Source of the DNA: RGIG6353 sp045531285
Lineage (GTDB): Bacteria > Bacillota > Clostridia > Oscillospirales > SIG627
NCBI GenBank assembly: GCA_045531285.1
Contig: JAZSDT010000083.1
Location: 1-60,841 of the forward strand
DNA length: 60,841 bases
Reading direction: 5' to 3'
Shown: positions 24,723 through 32,886 of the stretch, one piece after another
Layout of the letters: each line of letters opens with the position of its first letter
How positions within the stretch are numbered: position 1 is the first letter of the stretch
The notes under the pieces: generated by a model
What the model saw: the letters and a program-made list of their open reading frames with translations, nothing else
Told to the model about the DNA's origin: nothing
Database searches by the model: none
Translations under genes and position numbers: made by a program

Positions 24723-26987
24723 ATGTCAACAACTTCAAAAACAAAACTTCTGGAGGTAGCGCGCCGAATTCGTGAAATGCGTGAAATCGAAGGAATAAGC
24801 ATTGAAGAAATGGCAGAAAAGACAGAAGTATCTGTCCAGGATTATCTCGAATACGAAGCAGGAAATGCGGATTTCCCCTTCTCCTTTATACACAAATGCT
24901 CACTTGTTTTCGATATTGAAATTACAGATATTCTCGAAGGTAAGAGTGCTAACCTCCGTTCCTATACCATCACACGTAAGGGCGAAGGACAGGACACGGC
25001 AAAGGAAAACGGCATACAGATTCAGAGTCTTGCTCCCAAGTTCAAGGATAAAATAGCTGAGCCGTATTGGGTAAAGTACGAATACGACTCCGAGCTCCAG
25101 GACAAGCCAATAAACGTTACGACACACTCGGGACAGGAATTTGACTACGTGGTGAGCGGACGCCTCAAGATCCAGGTAGGCGACAACATCGAATATCTCA
25201 GCGAAGGCGACAGCATTTACTACAACAGCTCGGAGCCTCACGGCATGATTGCGGTTGACGGTAAGGAGTGTCTCTTTGTCGCAGTAGTACTTCCCGGTGA
25301 AGCAACCGAGGAAACGACTGTCAGAAAGACAATTTCGGCATCGAGTGCAAAATCAGGTCTTGTCAGTGAAAAATTCATCAAATGCGTTGAGGACGAAAAC
25401 GGTTCTCTTGTTTCCATTGACTTTGAAAACGAGGATAAATTCAATTTCGGCTTTGACGTTGTTGATGCAATTGCCAAGAAGGATCCCGGCAAGCTGGCAA
25501 TGATACACATAGACAAAAACAAGGTTGAAAGAAAGTTCACCTTCAACGATATAAAGCGTCATTCAGCTCAGGCGGCAAACTACTTCAAGTCACTTGGCAT
25601 CAAGAAGGGTGACAGAGTAATGCTGGTGCTCAAGCGCCACTATCAGTTCTGGTTTGCCATTGTGGCTCTCCACAAGCTTGGTGCTGTAGCTATCCCTGCT
25701 ACGAATCTGCTTGTAGCTCACGACTTTGATTACCGCTTTAACGCGGCGGGAGTTTCCGCAATCGTCTGCAGCGCCGACGGTCAGATAGCAGAACAGGTAG
25801 ATATTGCTCAGGCGGCAAGCCCCACTCTCAAGACAAAGATACTCGTAGGCGGCAAGAGAGACGGCTGGCACGACTTTGACGAGGAATATTCACTCTTCTC
25901 AACTCACTACTACAGGACCGAAGAAACCGCTTGCGGAGACGATATGATGCTGATGTTCTTCACATCCGGTACAACGGGTTATCCCAAAATTGCGGCTCAT
26001 TCCTACAAATACGCGCTTGGTCACTATCCCACGGCAAAATACTGGCATATGGTAGAGCCTGACGGACTCCACTTTACCATTTCGGACACAGGCTGGGGCA
26101 AGGCTCTCTGGGGCAAGCTCTACGGCCAGTGGCTGTGTGAGGGTGCTGTATTTACATATGACTTCGACCGCTTTGATGCATCGGAGATACTTCCCATGTT
26201 TGCAAAGTACAACATCAAGACCTTCTGTGCTCCGCCCACTATGCTCCGTATGATGATAAAGGAGGACATCTCAAAGTACGACCTTTCATCCGTAAAGCAT
26301 ATGACAACTGCAGGCGAAGCGCTTAATCCCGAGGTTTACTATCAGTTTGAAAAGCTCACGGGACTTCAGATAATGGAGGGCTTTGGTCAGACAGAGCTTA
26401 CTCTCGCCATCGCAAACCTTGTAGGACGTGACCACAAGGTAGGCTCTATGGGACGTCCCGTACCCCTTTATGACGTTGAGATACTTGACTCCGACGGAAA
26501 GCCGGTGCCCAACGGTGAAAACGGAGAAATCTGTGTAAAGATAGGCGACAAGGTTCCTTGCGGTCTCTTCCTTGGTTACTACGGAAACGAGGAAAAGACA
26601 AAGGAGGTCATGCACGACGGTTACTATCATACAGGCGACGTTGCATGGCGCGACGAGGACGGCTTCTTCTGGTACGTTGGAAGAACGGATGACGTTATCA
26701 AATCATCCGGCTACCGTATCGGTCCATTCGAGATAGAAAGCGTAATTATGGAGCTTCCCTACGTTCTGGAGTGCGGTGTATCTGCCGCTCCCGACGAGGT
26801 AAGAGGACAGGTTGTTAAGGCCAGCATCGTGCTTGTCAAGGGCACCGAGCCAACCGAAGAGCTTAAAAAGGAAATTCAGGAGTACGTAAAGAAACACACT
26901 GCTCCCTACAAATATCCCCGTATAGTCGTATTTAAAGATGAGCTTCCCAAGACAATAAGCGGAAAAATTCAAAGAAATAAGCTATAA
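24723..26987 (+). CDS. XRE-cupin-acyl-CoA synthetase fusion, Ile T-box unit
   Basis: A 754-residue three-domain protein. Residues about 8-70 are an XRE-type HTH (ISIEEMAEKTEVSVQDYLEYE). About 120-195 are a cupin (HSGQEFDYVVSGRLKIQVGD, EGDSIYYNSSEPHGM). About 235-754 are an adenylate-forming acyl-CoA ligase with FFTSGTTGYPK near 411, GFGQTE near 553, YHTGDVAWRDEDGFFWYVGR near 634 and the catalytic Lys in ISGKIQRNK near 748. It should convert a carboxylic acid, ATP and CoA to acyl-CoA. Under an Ile T-box, 2-methylbutyrate is my best guess. It is about 75% similar by eye to the next gene. GGAGG precedes the ATG. Confidence 0.88.
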   Translation: MSTTSKTKLLEVARRIREMREIEGISIEEMAEKTEVSVQDYLEYEAGNADFPFSFIHKCSLVFDIEITDILEGKSANLRSYTITRKGEGQDTAKENGIQIQSLAPKFKDKIAEPYWVKYEYDSELQDKPINVTTHSGQEFDYVVSGRLKIQVGDNIEYLSEGDSIYYNSSEPHGMIAVDGKECLFVAVVLPGEATEETTVRKTISASSAKSGLVSEKFIKCVEDENGSLVSIDFENEDKFNFGFDVVDAIAKKDPGKLAMIHIDKNKVERKFTFNDIKRHSAQAANYFKSLGIKKGDRVMLVLKRHYQFWFAIVALHKLGAVAIPATNLLVAHDFDYRFNAAGVSAIVCSADGQIAEQVDIAQAASPTLKTKILVGGKRDGWHDFDEEYSLFSTHYYRTEETACGDDMMLMFFTSGTTGYPKIAAHSYKYALGHYPTAKYWHMVEPDGLHFTISDTGWGKALWGKLYGQWLCEGAVFTYDFDRFDASEILPMFAKYNIKTFCAPPTMLRMMIKEDISKYDLSSVKHMTTAGEALNPEVYYQFEKLTGLQIMEGFGQTELTLAIANLVGRDHKVGSMGRPVPLYDVEILDSDGKPVPNGENGEICVKIGDKVPCGLFLGYYGNEEKTKEVMHDGYYHTGDVAWRDEDGFFWYVGRTDDVIKSSGYRIGPFEIESVIMELPYVLECGVSAAPDEVRGQVVKASIVLVKGTEPTEELKKEIQEYVKKHTAPYKYPRIVVFKDELPKTISGKIQRNKL

Positions 26988-27001
26988 TTTGCAAAAAAAT
27001 A

Positions 27002-27030
27002 TTGACAAACCTCATCTGATATGATATACT
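27002..27030 (+). promoter_or_regulatory. Promoter of the Val T-box unit
   Basis: TTGACA (27002-27007), a 17-bp spacer and TATACT (27025-27030) begin 15 bp after the preceding ligase stop. Confidence 0.85.
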
Positions 27031-27044
27031 TCTTATATTCAAGG

Positions 27045-27307
27045 AAAGGCTTTGACGAAGAGTATACCAGCACATCTATGCTCAGAGAAACGGCGTTTGG
27101 TGTAAGCCGTAGATAGACGTTGGTGTTTGTAGCTTCCGAGCCGAGAGGAAGAAAACGTTTGCCAGTAGACCCTCTCCGTGATTGCTGCGTAAATGCATAG
27201 GAATTGATTGATTCCAAGAGAGGCGGTTAGTCCGCAACTTGAGTGGTACCGCGGGCGTTGTTATTATGCTCGTCTCAAGGATCATATCTTTGGGACGAGC
27301 TTTTATT
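27045..27307 (+). promoter_or_regulatory. T-box leader, specifier GTA (Val)
   Basis: Core TGGTACCGCG is at 27244-27253 and the terminator arms at 27268-27280 and 27288-27300 are followed by TTTTATT. Stem I mirrors the Ile leader: GGCT and GAAG (27057-27060) pair with CTTC (27133-27136) and AGCC, with TGAC/CGA between. The base before CTTC is G27132 and the preceding triplet is GTA (27129-27131). AGTA on the 5' side of the specifier loop fits the loop-E consensus. A tRNA-Val with anticodon TAC is encoded at 12663. Confidence 0.9.
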
Positions 27308-27333
27308 GTCCCGATACAAAACCGGAGGAAATA

Positions 27334-29616
27334 ATGCAACAGATTACAGGTCTTGATTTTAAAATCAAGGAAATGGCAGGGCGTATACGAGAGCTTCGTG
27401 AAATCGTAGGACTTACTACCGAAGAAATGTCAAAGAAAACGGACGTATCCGTACAGGAGTACATAAGCTGTGAAAAGGGAGAAAGCGACCTTACCTTCGC
27501 TTTTATCTACCGTTGCGCTCTTGCACTCAACGTTGACGTTACGGATATTATCGAAGGTCACAGCCCTAAGCTTAAAACCTATACCGTAACAAGAAACGGG
27601 CTTGGTCAGAAAATCGAGCAGGCTCACGGTATGACGTATTACAGTCTTGCTTCCGAGTTCAAAAACAGAATTGCGGAGCCTCTTTACGTACGTGCCGCAT
27701 ACAATGACGATAACAGCGATATTGAGCTTACCACACACGCCGGTCAGGAATGTGACATTATCATTGAAGGTCACCTCAAGGTACAGGTTGGTGAGCACAC
27801 CGAGGTTCTCGGCCCGGGTGACAGTATCTACTATAACAGCTCGGAACCTCACGGTATGATTGCCGTAAACGGTCACGACTGTCTTTTCTACGCAATAGTT
27901 CTTAATCCCACAGGTGAATCCATTCCCGAGCTCATCCCCCATCCCACTGTCACTACCGAAAGACAGCTTCCCCGTGACACAGAGGATAGAGTATACCGCA
28001 ATTTCATTGATACCGAAGAGGATGAAAACGGCACACCTACTTCCATAAAATTCAAGAATACCGAAAAATTCAACTTTGCATTCGACATTGTTGATGCCAT
28101 TGCCGACAAGTCGCCCGACAAACTGGCAATGCTTCACATAGATGTAAACAAGAACGAAAGACGCTTCACTTTCAAGGATATGAAGAAGATGTCTGCTCAG
28201 GCGGCAAACTACTTCAAGTCACTTGGTATCAAGAAGGGCGACAGAGTTATGCTCGTTCTCAAGCGTCACTATCAGTTCTGGATAGCAATGCTTGGTCTTC
28301 ACAAGCTGGGTGCTATTGCGGTGCTTGCGACAAATCAGCTTCAGGAGCATGATTTTGAATATCGCTTTAATGCCGCGGGAATTTCTGCAATCCTCTGCAC
28401 AGCAGACGGAGATACAGCGCATCAGGTTGAGCTGGCAATTGAAAACTCCCCCACAATGAAAACCAAGATAATAGTTGGAAAGGACCGTGAAGGATGGCGC
28501 AACTTTGACGAGGAGCGTTCACTCTTCTCCACACATTTCAACAGAACAGAGGATACTCCCTGCGGAGACGACCTGATGTTGATGTTCTTCACGTCGGGAA
28601 CAACGGGTTATCCCAAGATTGCGGCACACTCCTGCAAGTATGCACTCGGTCATTTCCATACGGCGAAATACTGGCACACAGTTGACCCCGACGGACTTCA
28701 CTTTACCATTTCCGACACGGGATGGGCTAAGTCCATGTGGGGCAAGTTCTACGGACAGTGGGTATGCGAGGCGGCAACCTTCGTTTATGACTTTGACCGC
28801 TTTGACGCTGCCGATATTCTGCCAATGTTTGCAAAATATCAGATAACAACCTTCTGTGCTCCTCCCACAATGCTTCGTATGATGATAAAAGAGGACATTT
28901 CAAAATACGACCTCTCTTCCGTTAAGCATATGACAACAGCAGGTGAAGCACTGAACCCCGAAGTATATAACCAATTTGAAAGGCTGACAGGACTTCAGAT
29001 ACTTGAAGGCTTCGGTCAGACAGAAAGCACTATGATAATAGGCAACCTTGTAGGAACGTCACACAAGGTCGGCTCTATGGGTAAGCCTGCTCCCATTTAC
29101 GACGTGGAGCTTCTTGATGCAGACGGTAATCCCGTCAAGGACGGTGAAAACGGAGAAATCTGCGTAAACGTTAAGAACGGCGCTCCTTGCGGTCTGTTCA
29201 CGGGTTATTATCTCAACGAGGAAAAAACACGCGAGGTATGGCACGACGGATATTACCACACAGGTGACGTTGCATGGCGTGATGAGGACGGCTTCTACTG
29301 GTACGTCAGCCGTGTTGACGACGTTATCAAGTCATCGGGCTACCGTATCGGTCCTTTCGAAATAGAAAGCGTAATAATGGAGCTTCCCTACGTTCTGGAG
29401 TGCGGTGTATCTGCGGCTCCCGACGAGGTAAGAGGACAGGTAGTCAAGGCGGGCATCGTGCTTGTTAGGGGAACCGAGCCTACTGAAGAGCTTAAAAAGG
29501 AGATACAGAACTACGTTAAGAGCAGAACTGCTCCCTACAAGTATCCCAGAATCGTAGTGTTCAAGGATTCTCTTCCCAAGACTGTCAGCGGAAAGATCCA
29601 GAGGAACAAATTATAA
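27334..29616 (+). CDS. XRE-cupin-acyl-CoA synthetase fusion, Val T-box unit
   Basis: A 760-residue paralogue of the preceding ligase with the same order: XRE HTH (about 10-75, LTTEEMSKKTDVSVQEY), cupin (about 130-200, HAGQECDIIIEGHLKVQVG) and adenylate-forming ligase (FFTSGTTGYPK, GFGQTE, YHTGDVAWRDEDGFYWYV, catalytic Lys in VSGKIQRNK). It differs near the acyl pocket: after GFGQTE it reads STMIIGNLVG instead of LTLAIANLVG. The ATG at 27334 has GGAGG upstream; an open frame back to 27208 crosses the T-box terminator and is rejected. Under a Val T-box and followed by VOR and ilvE, isobutyrate is the likely substrate. Its TAA overlaps the next ATG by one base. Confidence 0.88.
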   Translation: MQQITGLDFKIKEMAGRIRELREIVGLTTEEMSKKTDVSVQEYISCEKGESDLTFAFIYRCALALNVDVTDIIEGHSPKLKTYTVTRNGLGQKIEQAHGMTYYSLASEFKNRIAEPLYVRAAYNDDNSDIELTTHAGQECDIIIEGHLKVQVGEHTEVLGPGDSIYYNSSEPHGMIAVNGHDCLFYAIVLNPTGESIPELIPHPTVTTERQLPRDTEDRVYRNFIDTEEDENGTPTSIKFKNTEKFNFAFDIVDAIADKSPDKLAMLHIDVNKNERRFTFKDMKKMSAQAANYFKSLGIKKGDRVMLVLKRHYQFWIAMLGLHKLGAIAVLATNQLQEHDFEYRFNAAGISAILCTADGDTAHQVELAIENSPTMKTKIIVGKDREGWRNFDEERSLFSTHFNRTEDTPCGDDLMLMFFTSGTTGYPKIAAHSCKYALGHFHTAKYWHTVDPDGLHFTISDTGWAKSMWGKFYGQWVCEAATFVYDFDRFDAADILPMFAKYQITTFCAPPTMLRMMIKEDISKYDLSSVKHMTTAGEALNPEVYNQFERLTGLQILEGFGQTESTMIIGNLVGTSHKVGSMGKPAPIYDVELLDADGNPVKDGENGEICVNVKNGAPCGLFTGYYLNEEKTREVWHDGYYHTGDVAWRDEDGFYWYVSRVDDVIKSSGYRIGPFEIESVIMELPYVLECGVSAAPDEVRGQVVKAGIVLVRGTEPTEELKKEIQNYVKSRTAPYKYPRIVVFKDSLPKTVSGKIQRNKL

Positions 29617-30278
29617 TGAAATATAAAAGAATAACGCTTCTTTCAGGTCATTACGGAAGCGGAAAGACAAATATAGCGGTCAACATGGCATTTGAGCTGA
29701 AGCAACAGGTTGAAAGCGTTGTGGTTGCCGATATGGATATAGTCAATCCCTATTTTCGTACAAAGGACAGTCAAAAGGAGTTTGATGAGGCAGGAATAAA
29801 GCTTATTGCATCCGCCTTTGCAGGCTCTAACGTAGACCTGCCCTCTCTTCCCCAAGAGATGTACTCACTGACAGATGACCGCACAAGCCACTGCATACTT
29901 GATATAGGTGGTGATGAACGCGGAGCGTTGGTGCTTGGAAGATATGCGCCTATGATAAAGGAAGAAAACGATTACGAAATGCTTTTCGTTTTCAATGCCT
30001 GCCGTCCCTTGACACCGGATGCCGACTCGGCACTGGAGGTTATGAGAGAAATTGAATGGGCAGGAAAGATACCCTTCACAGGTATCATAAACAACTCAAA
30101 CATCGGAGAGGAAACAACTCCCGAGACAGTTTTGTCATCAATGGAAAAAGCAAACCAGCTGAGTCAAAAAGCCGGTATTCCATTGGTTATGACCTCGGTT
30201 CATTGGAAGATATTTCCCTCCCTTGAAAATAAAATACCAAATCTATTCCCATTAAAACTTCAAACAAAAATCATGTAA
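29616..30278 (+). CDS. P-loop ATPase of the ParA/CobQ type
   Basis: A 220-residue cytoplasmic ATPase. Walker A is LLSGHYGSGKTNIAVN near residue 8, a deviant-type loop as in MinD/ParA relatives. VVVADMDIVNPYFRTKDS near 34 and HCILDIGGDERGA near 92 are the following strands, with the latter in Walker B position. It is coupled to the upstream ligase (TAATG overlap) and 12 bp ahead of the ferredoxin subunit. I recall similar ATPases near 2-oxoacid:ferredoxin oxidoreductase genes in Clostridia, but no function is established to my knowledge. A role in cofactor insertion or assembly is a guess. Confidence 0.75.
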   Translation: MKYKRITLLSGHYGSGKTNIAVNMAFELKQQVESVVVADMDIVNPYFRTKDSQKEFDEAGIKLIASAFAGSNVDLPSLPQEMYSLTDDRTSHCILDIGGDERGALVLGRYAPMIKEENDYEMLFVFNACRPLTPDADSALEVMREIEWAGKIPFTGIINNSNIGEETTPETVLSSMEKANQLSQKAGIPLVMTSVHWKIFPSLENKIPNLFPLKLQTKIM

Positions 30279-30290
30279 GGAGTGTAAAAA

Positions 30291-30497
30291 ATGCCTAAGC
30301 TTACTTTTAAAACAGACAACTGTAAGGGCTGTGGACTTTGCGTAGATGCTTGTCCCAAGGGCGTTCTTGCAATTGCCAAGGAAAAAATCAACAAAAAAGG
30401 TCATCACCCTGTTGAAGCGGTGAAAGAGGACGCTTGTATCGGTTGTACCTTCTGTGCTACCATGTGTCCCGACTGTATAATCAAGATTGAGAAATAG
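30291..30497 (+). CDS. 2 x 4Fe-4S ferredoxin subunit of the 2-oxoacid oxidoreductase
   Basis: A 68-residue ferredoxin with two clusters: CKGCGLCVDACPKG near residue 11 and CIGCTFCATMCPD near 46, each CxxCxxCxxxCP. It is the delta-type subunit that passes electrons between ferredoxin and the TPP subunit. Its place directly before the alpha, beta and gamma genes is typical of VOR/KOR operons. Confidence 0.93.
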   Translation: MPKLTFKTDNCKGCGLCVDACPKGVLAIAKEKINKKGHHPVEAVKEDACIGCTFCATMCPDCIIKIEK

Positions 30498-30512
30498 AAA
30501 GGTCGTGAAATA

Positions 30513-31580
30513 ATGGCAGATAAAGTATTGATGAAAGGTAACGAAGCCATTGCCGAAGCCGCAATCGTTGCAGGCTGCCGCCACTACTTCGGTTACCCTA
30601 TTACTCCCCAAACTGAAATTGCCGCTTACATGGCTAAGAGAATGCCTAAAATCGGCGGTTGCTTCCTTCAGGCTGAAAGCGAAATTGCCGCTATCAACAT
30701 GGTATACGGCGTTGCTTCCTGCGGTAAGCGTGTTATGACATCATCCTCAAGCCCCGGAATCTCACTTAAGGGCGAAGGACTTTCCTACCTTGCAGGTGCG
30801 GACCTTCCCTCCCTTGTTGTAAACGTACAGAGAGGCGGCCCCGGTCTGGGCGGTATTCAGCCCTCGCAGTCAGACTACTTCCAGGCTACAAAGGGCGGAG
30901 CACACGGTGATTTCCACATGATAGTTCTTGCTCCCGCTTCCGTTCAGGAAATGGCTGACCTCACAGTTCACGGCTTTGACCTTGCAGACAAGTACCGTAT
31001 GACTTCCATGATACTTGCCGACGGTACAATGGGTCAGATGATGGAGCCTGTTTCTCTTGACCTTGACGTTAAGCCCATGCCCGAAAAGCCTTGGGCTACA
31101 GTGGGAACAAAGCTCGAAAGATTCCACAATATCACAAACTCACTTTCTCTTGTTCCCGAAGAGCTTGAACAGCTCAACTTCAAGAGATACGAGCGTTATG
31201 CTGAAATAGAAAAGAATGAAGTTATGTACGAAGAGTATATGATGGAGGATGCAGAGATCTGTATCGCCGCATTCGGCATTGCTTCACGTGTTGCCAAGAA
31301 CGCTATCGTTGAGGCTCGTGCTCAGGGTATCAAGGTAGGTCTTATACGTCCTATCACCCTTTGGCCCTTCCCCAAGGCTCCCTTCCTCAAGGCGACCGAA
31401 AAGGTACATTCATTTATTTCTGTTGAGCTTTCTATGGGTCAGATGATAGAGGACGTACGTCTTGCTACAGAGTGCCGCCGTCCCGTGACACTTGTAAACC
31501 GTGCAGGCGGTATGATCCCCTCACCCGAACAGATCCTCGAAGCAATTAAAACTGCTCACAAAAACGGAGGTGCAAAATAA
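30513..31580 (+). CDS. vorB: 2-oxoacid:ferredoxin oxidoreductase alpha subunit (VorB type)
   Basis: A 355-residue subunit with the pyrimidine-binding and transketolase C-terminal domains. The start KVLMKGNEAIAEAA and the segments YFGYPITPQTEIAAYMA, SSSSPGISLKGEG and QRGGPGLGGIQPSQ are typical of branched-chain 2-oxoacid (VOR) alpha subunits. With its partners it interconverts 2-oxoacids and acyl-CoA plus CO2 using ferredoxin. With low-potential ferredoxin it can run as a reductive carboxylase. The gene overlaps the beta subunit by one base (TAATG). VOR rather than KOR is favoured because of ilvE and the T-boxes. Confidence 0.93.
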   Translation: MADKVLMKGNEAIAEAAIVAGCRHYFGYPITPQTEIAAYMAKRMPKIGGCFLQAESEIAAINMVYGVASCGKRVMTSSSSPGISLKGEGLSYLAGADLPSLVVNVQRGGPGLGGIQPSQSDYFQATKGGAHGDFHMIVLAPASVQEMADLTVHGFDLADKYRMTSMILADGTMGQMMEPVSLDLDVKPMPEKPWATVGTKLERFHNITNSLSLVPEELEQLNFKRYERYAEIEKNEVMYEEYMMEDAEICIAAFGIASRVAKNAIVEARAQGIKVGLIRPITLWPFPKAPFLKATEKVHSFISVELSMGQMIEDVRLATECRRPVTLVNRAGGMIPSPEQILEAIKTAHKNGGAK

Positions 31581-32347
31581 TGGTAGTATTTGACAAACCC
31601 CATGCACTTGCCGACCTTCCCATGCACTACTGCCCCGGCTGTACACACGGTATTATTCACCGTCTTGTTGCCGAGTGTCTTGATGAACTTGGAATTGAAG
31701 GAAGAACCATCGGTATCGCACCCGTTGGTTGCTCGGTTATGGCATATAATTATTTCAACTGCGATATGATTGAAGCGGCTCACGGACGTGCTCCTGCCAT
31801 TGCTACAGGTGTTAAGCGTGCTGACCCCGAAAATCACATAGTATTTACATATCAGGGCGACGGTGACCTTGCCTCTATTGGTATGGCAGAAACCGTACAC
31901 GCAGCAGCGCGTAACGAGAACATCACCGTTATCTTTGTAAACAATGCAATCTACGGTATGACTGGCGGTCAGATGGCTCCTACCTCACTTCCCGGTCAGG
32001 TTACTCAGACCTCTCCCTACGGACGTGACACCAACCACTGCGGATTCCCAATCAAGGTATGCGAAATGCTCTCTGAGCTTGACGGACCTGAATATCTGGA
32101 AAGAGTTGCCGTGAACAACGTGAAGAATGTTAAGGCTGCTAAGAAGGCTATTAAGAAGGCGTTTGAAAACCAGATAAACAATAAGGGCTTCTCACTCATC
32201 GAGGTTATTTCAAGCTGTCCTACAAACTGGGGTATGACACCTCAAAAGGCACTTGAATGGGTTGCAGATAAAATGATTCCCTACTATCCTCTCGGTGTAT
32301 ATAAGGATAGAACAGCGGGCATTGTAAAGGGGGATAAAAATGACTAA
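31580..32347 (+). CDS. vorA: 2-oxoacid:ferredoxin oxidoreductase beta (TPP) subunit
   Basis: A 255-residue TPP-binding subunit. CPGCTHGIIHRLVAE near residue 18 holds a conserved Cys pair. The TPP-Mg2+ motif runs from YQGDGDLASIGMAE near 94 to VIFVNNAIYGMTGGQMAPTS near 118 (GDG...NN). It overlaps the gamma gene by 8 bp, so alpha, beta and gamma are tightly coupled. Substrate preference cannot be read with certainty from the beta subunit. Confidence 0.93.
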   Translation: MVVFDKPHALADLPMHYCPGCTHGIIHRLVAECLDELGIEGRTIGIAPVGCSVMAYNYFNCDMIEAAHGRAPAIATGVKRADPENHIVFTYQGDGDLASIGMAETVHAAARNENITVIFVNNAIYGMTGGQMAPTSLPGQVTQTSPYGRDTNHCGFPIKVCEMLSELDGPEYLERVAVNNVKNVKAAKKAIKKAFENQINNKGFSLIEVISSCPTNWGMTPQKALEWVADKMIPYYPLGVYKDRTAGIVKGDKND

Positions 32348-32870
32348 TCAGTACGTTTTTGCAGGATTTGGCGGTCAGGGTATCCTTTTCGCAGGTAAGC
32401 TCCTTGCATACAAGGGTCTGACAGAGGACAAGCAGGTTTCATGGCTTCCCTCCTACGGTCCCGAAATGAGAGGCGGTACGGCAAGCTGTTCCGTTATCAT
32501 CAGCGACACACCTGTAGGTTCTCCCATTGTTTCCAATCCCGACATACTCATCGCTATGAACCTTCCTTCTCTTGACAAGTACGAGAATCTTGTAAAGGCA
32601 GGCGGTATGATATTCTACGATTCTTCTCTCATTGAAAGAGAAGTTAAAAGAGATGACGTAAAGGCGTTCCCCATTCCCGCAACAAAGCTTGCAGACGAGA
32701 ACGGAACTCCCACACTTGCAAACATGATAATCATGGGTAAGGTGCTCAAGGAGACAGGCGACTTCACAGACGAAGGCGTTCTTGCAGCTCTCAAGAAGGT
32801 AATTTCCGCTAAGCGTGCGGATATGCTTGACGTAAACCTTAACGCTATGAAACTTGGACGCGATTATTAA
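32340..32870 (+). CDS. 2-oxoacid:ferredoxin oxidoreductase gamma subunit
   Basis: A 176-residue catalytic-domain subunit. The Gly-rich start YVFAGFGGQGILFAGKLLAY and SYGPEMRGGTASCSVIIS near 40 are the family signature. It completes the four-subunit enzyme encoded from 30291. It is followed 16 bp later by ilvE with SD GGAGG. Confidence 0.93.
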   Translation: MTNQYVFAGFGGQGILFAGKLLAYKGLTEDKQVSWLPSYGPEMRGGTASCSVIISDTPVGSPIVSNPDILIAMNLPSLDKYENLVKAGGMIFYDSSLIEREVKRDDVKAFPIPATKLADENGTPTLANMIIMGKVLKETGDFTDEGVLAALKKVISAKRADMLDVNLNAMKLGRDY

Positions 32871-32886
32871 TTGGAGGCGAATTTAA

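Noticed and set aside
27208..27333. Extended N-terminus of the Val-unit ligase
   Set aside because: The extra codons run through the T-box core and terminator and have no SD; the ATG at 27334 follows a strong GGAGG.
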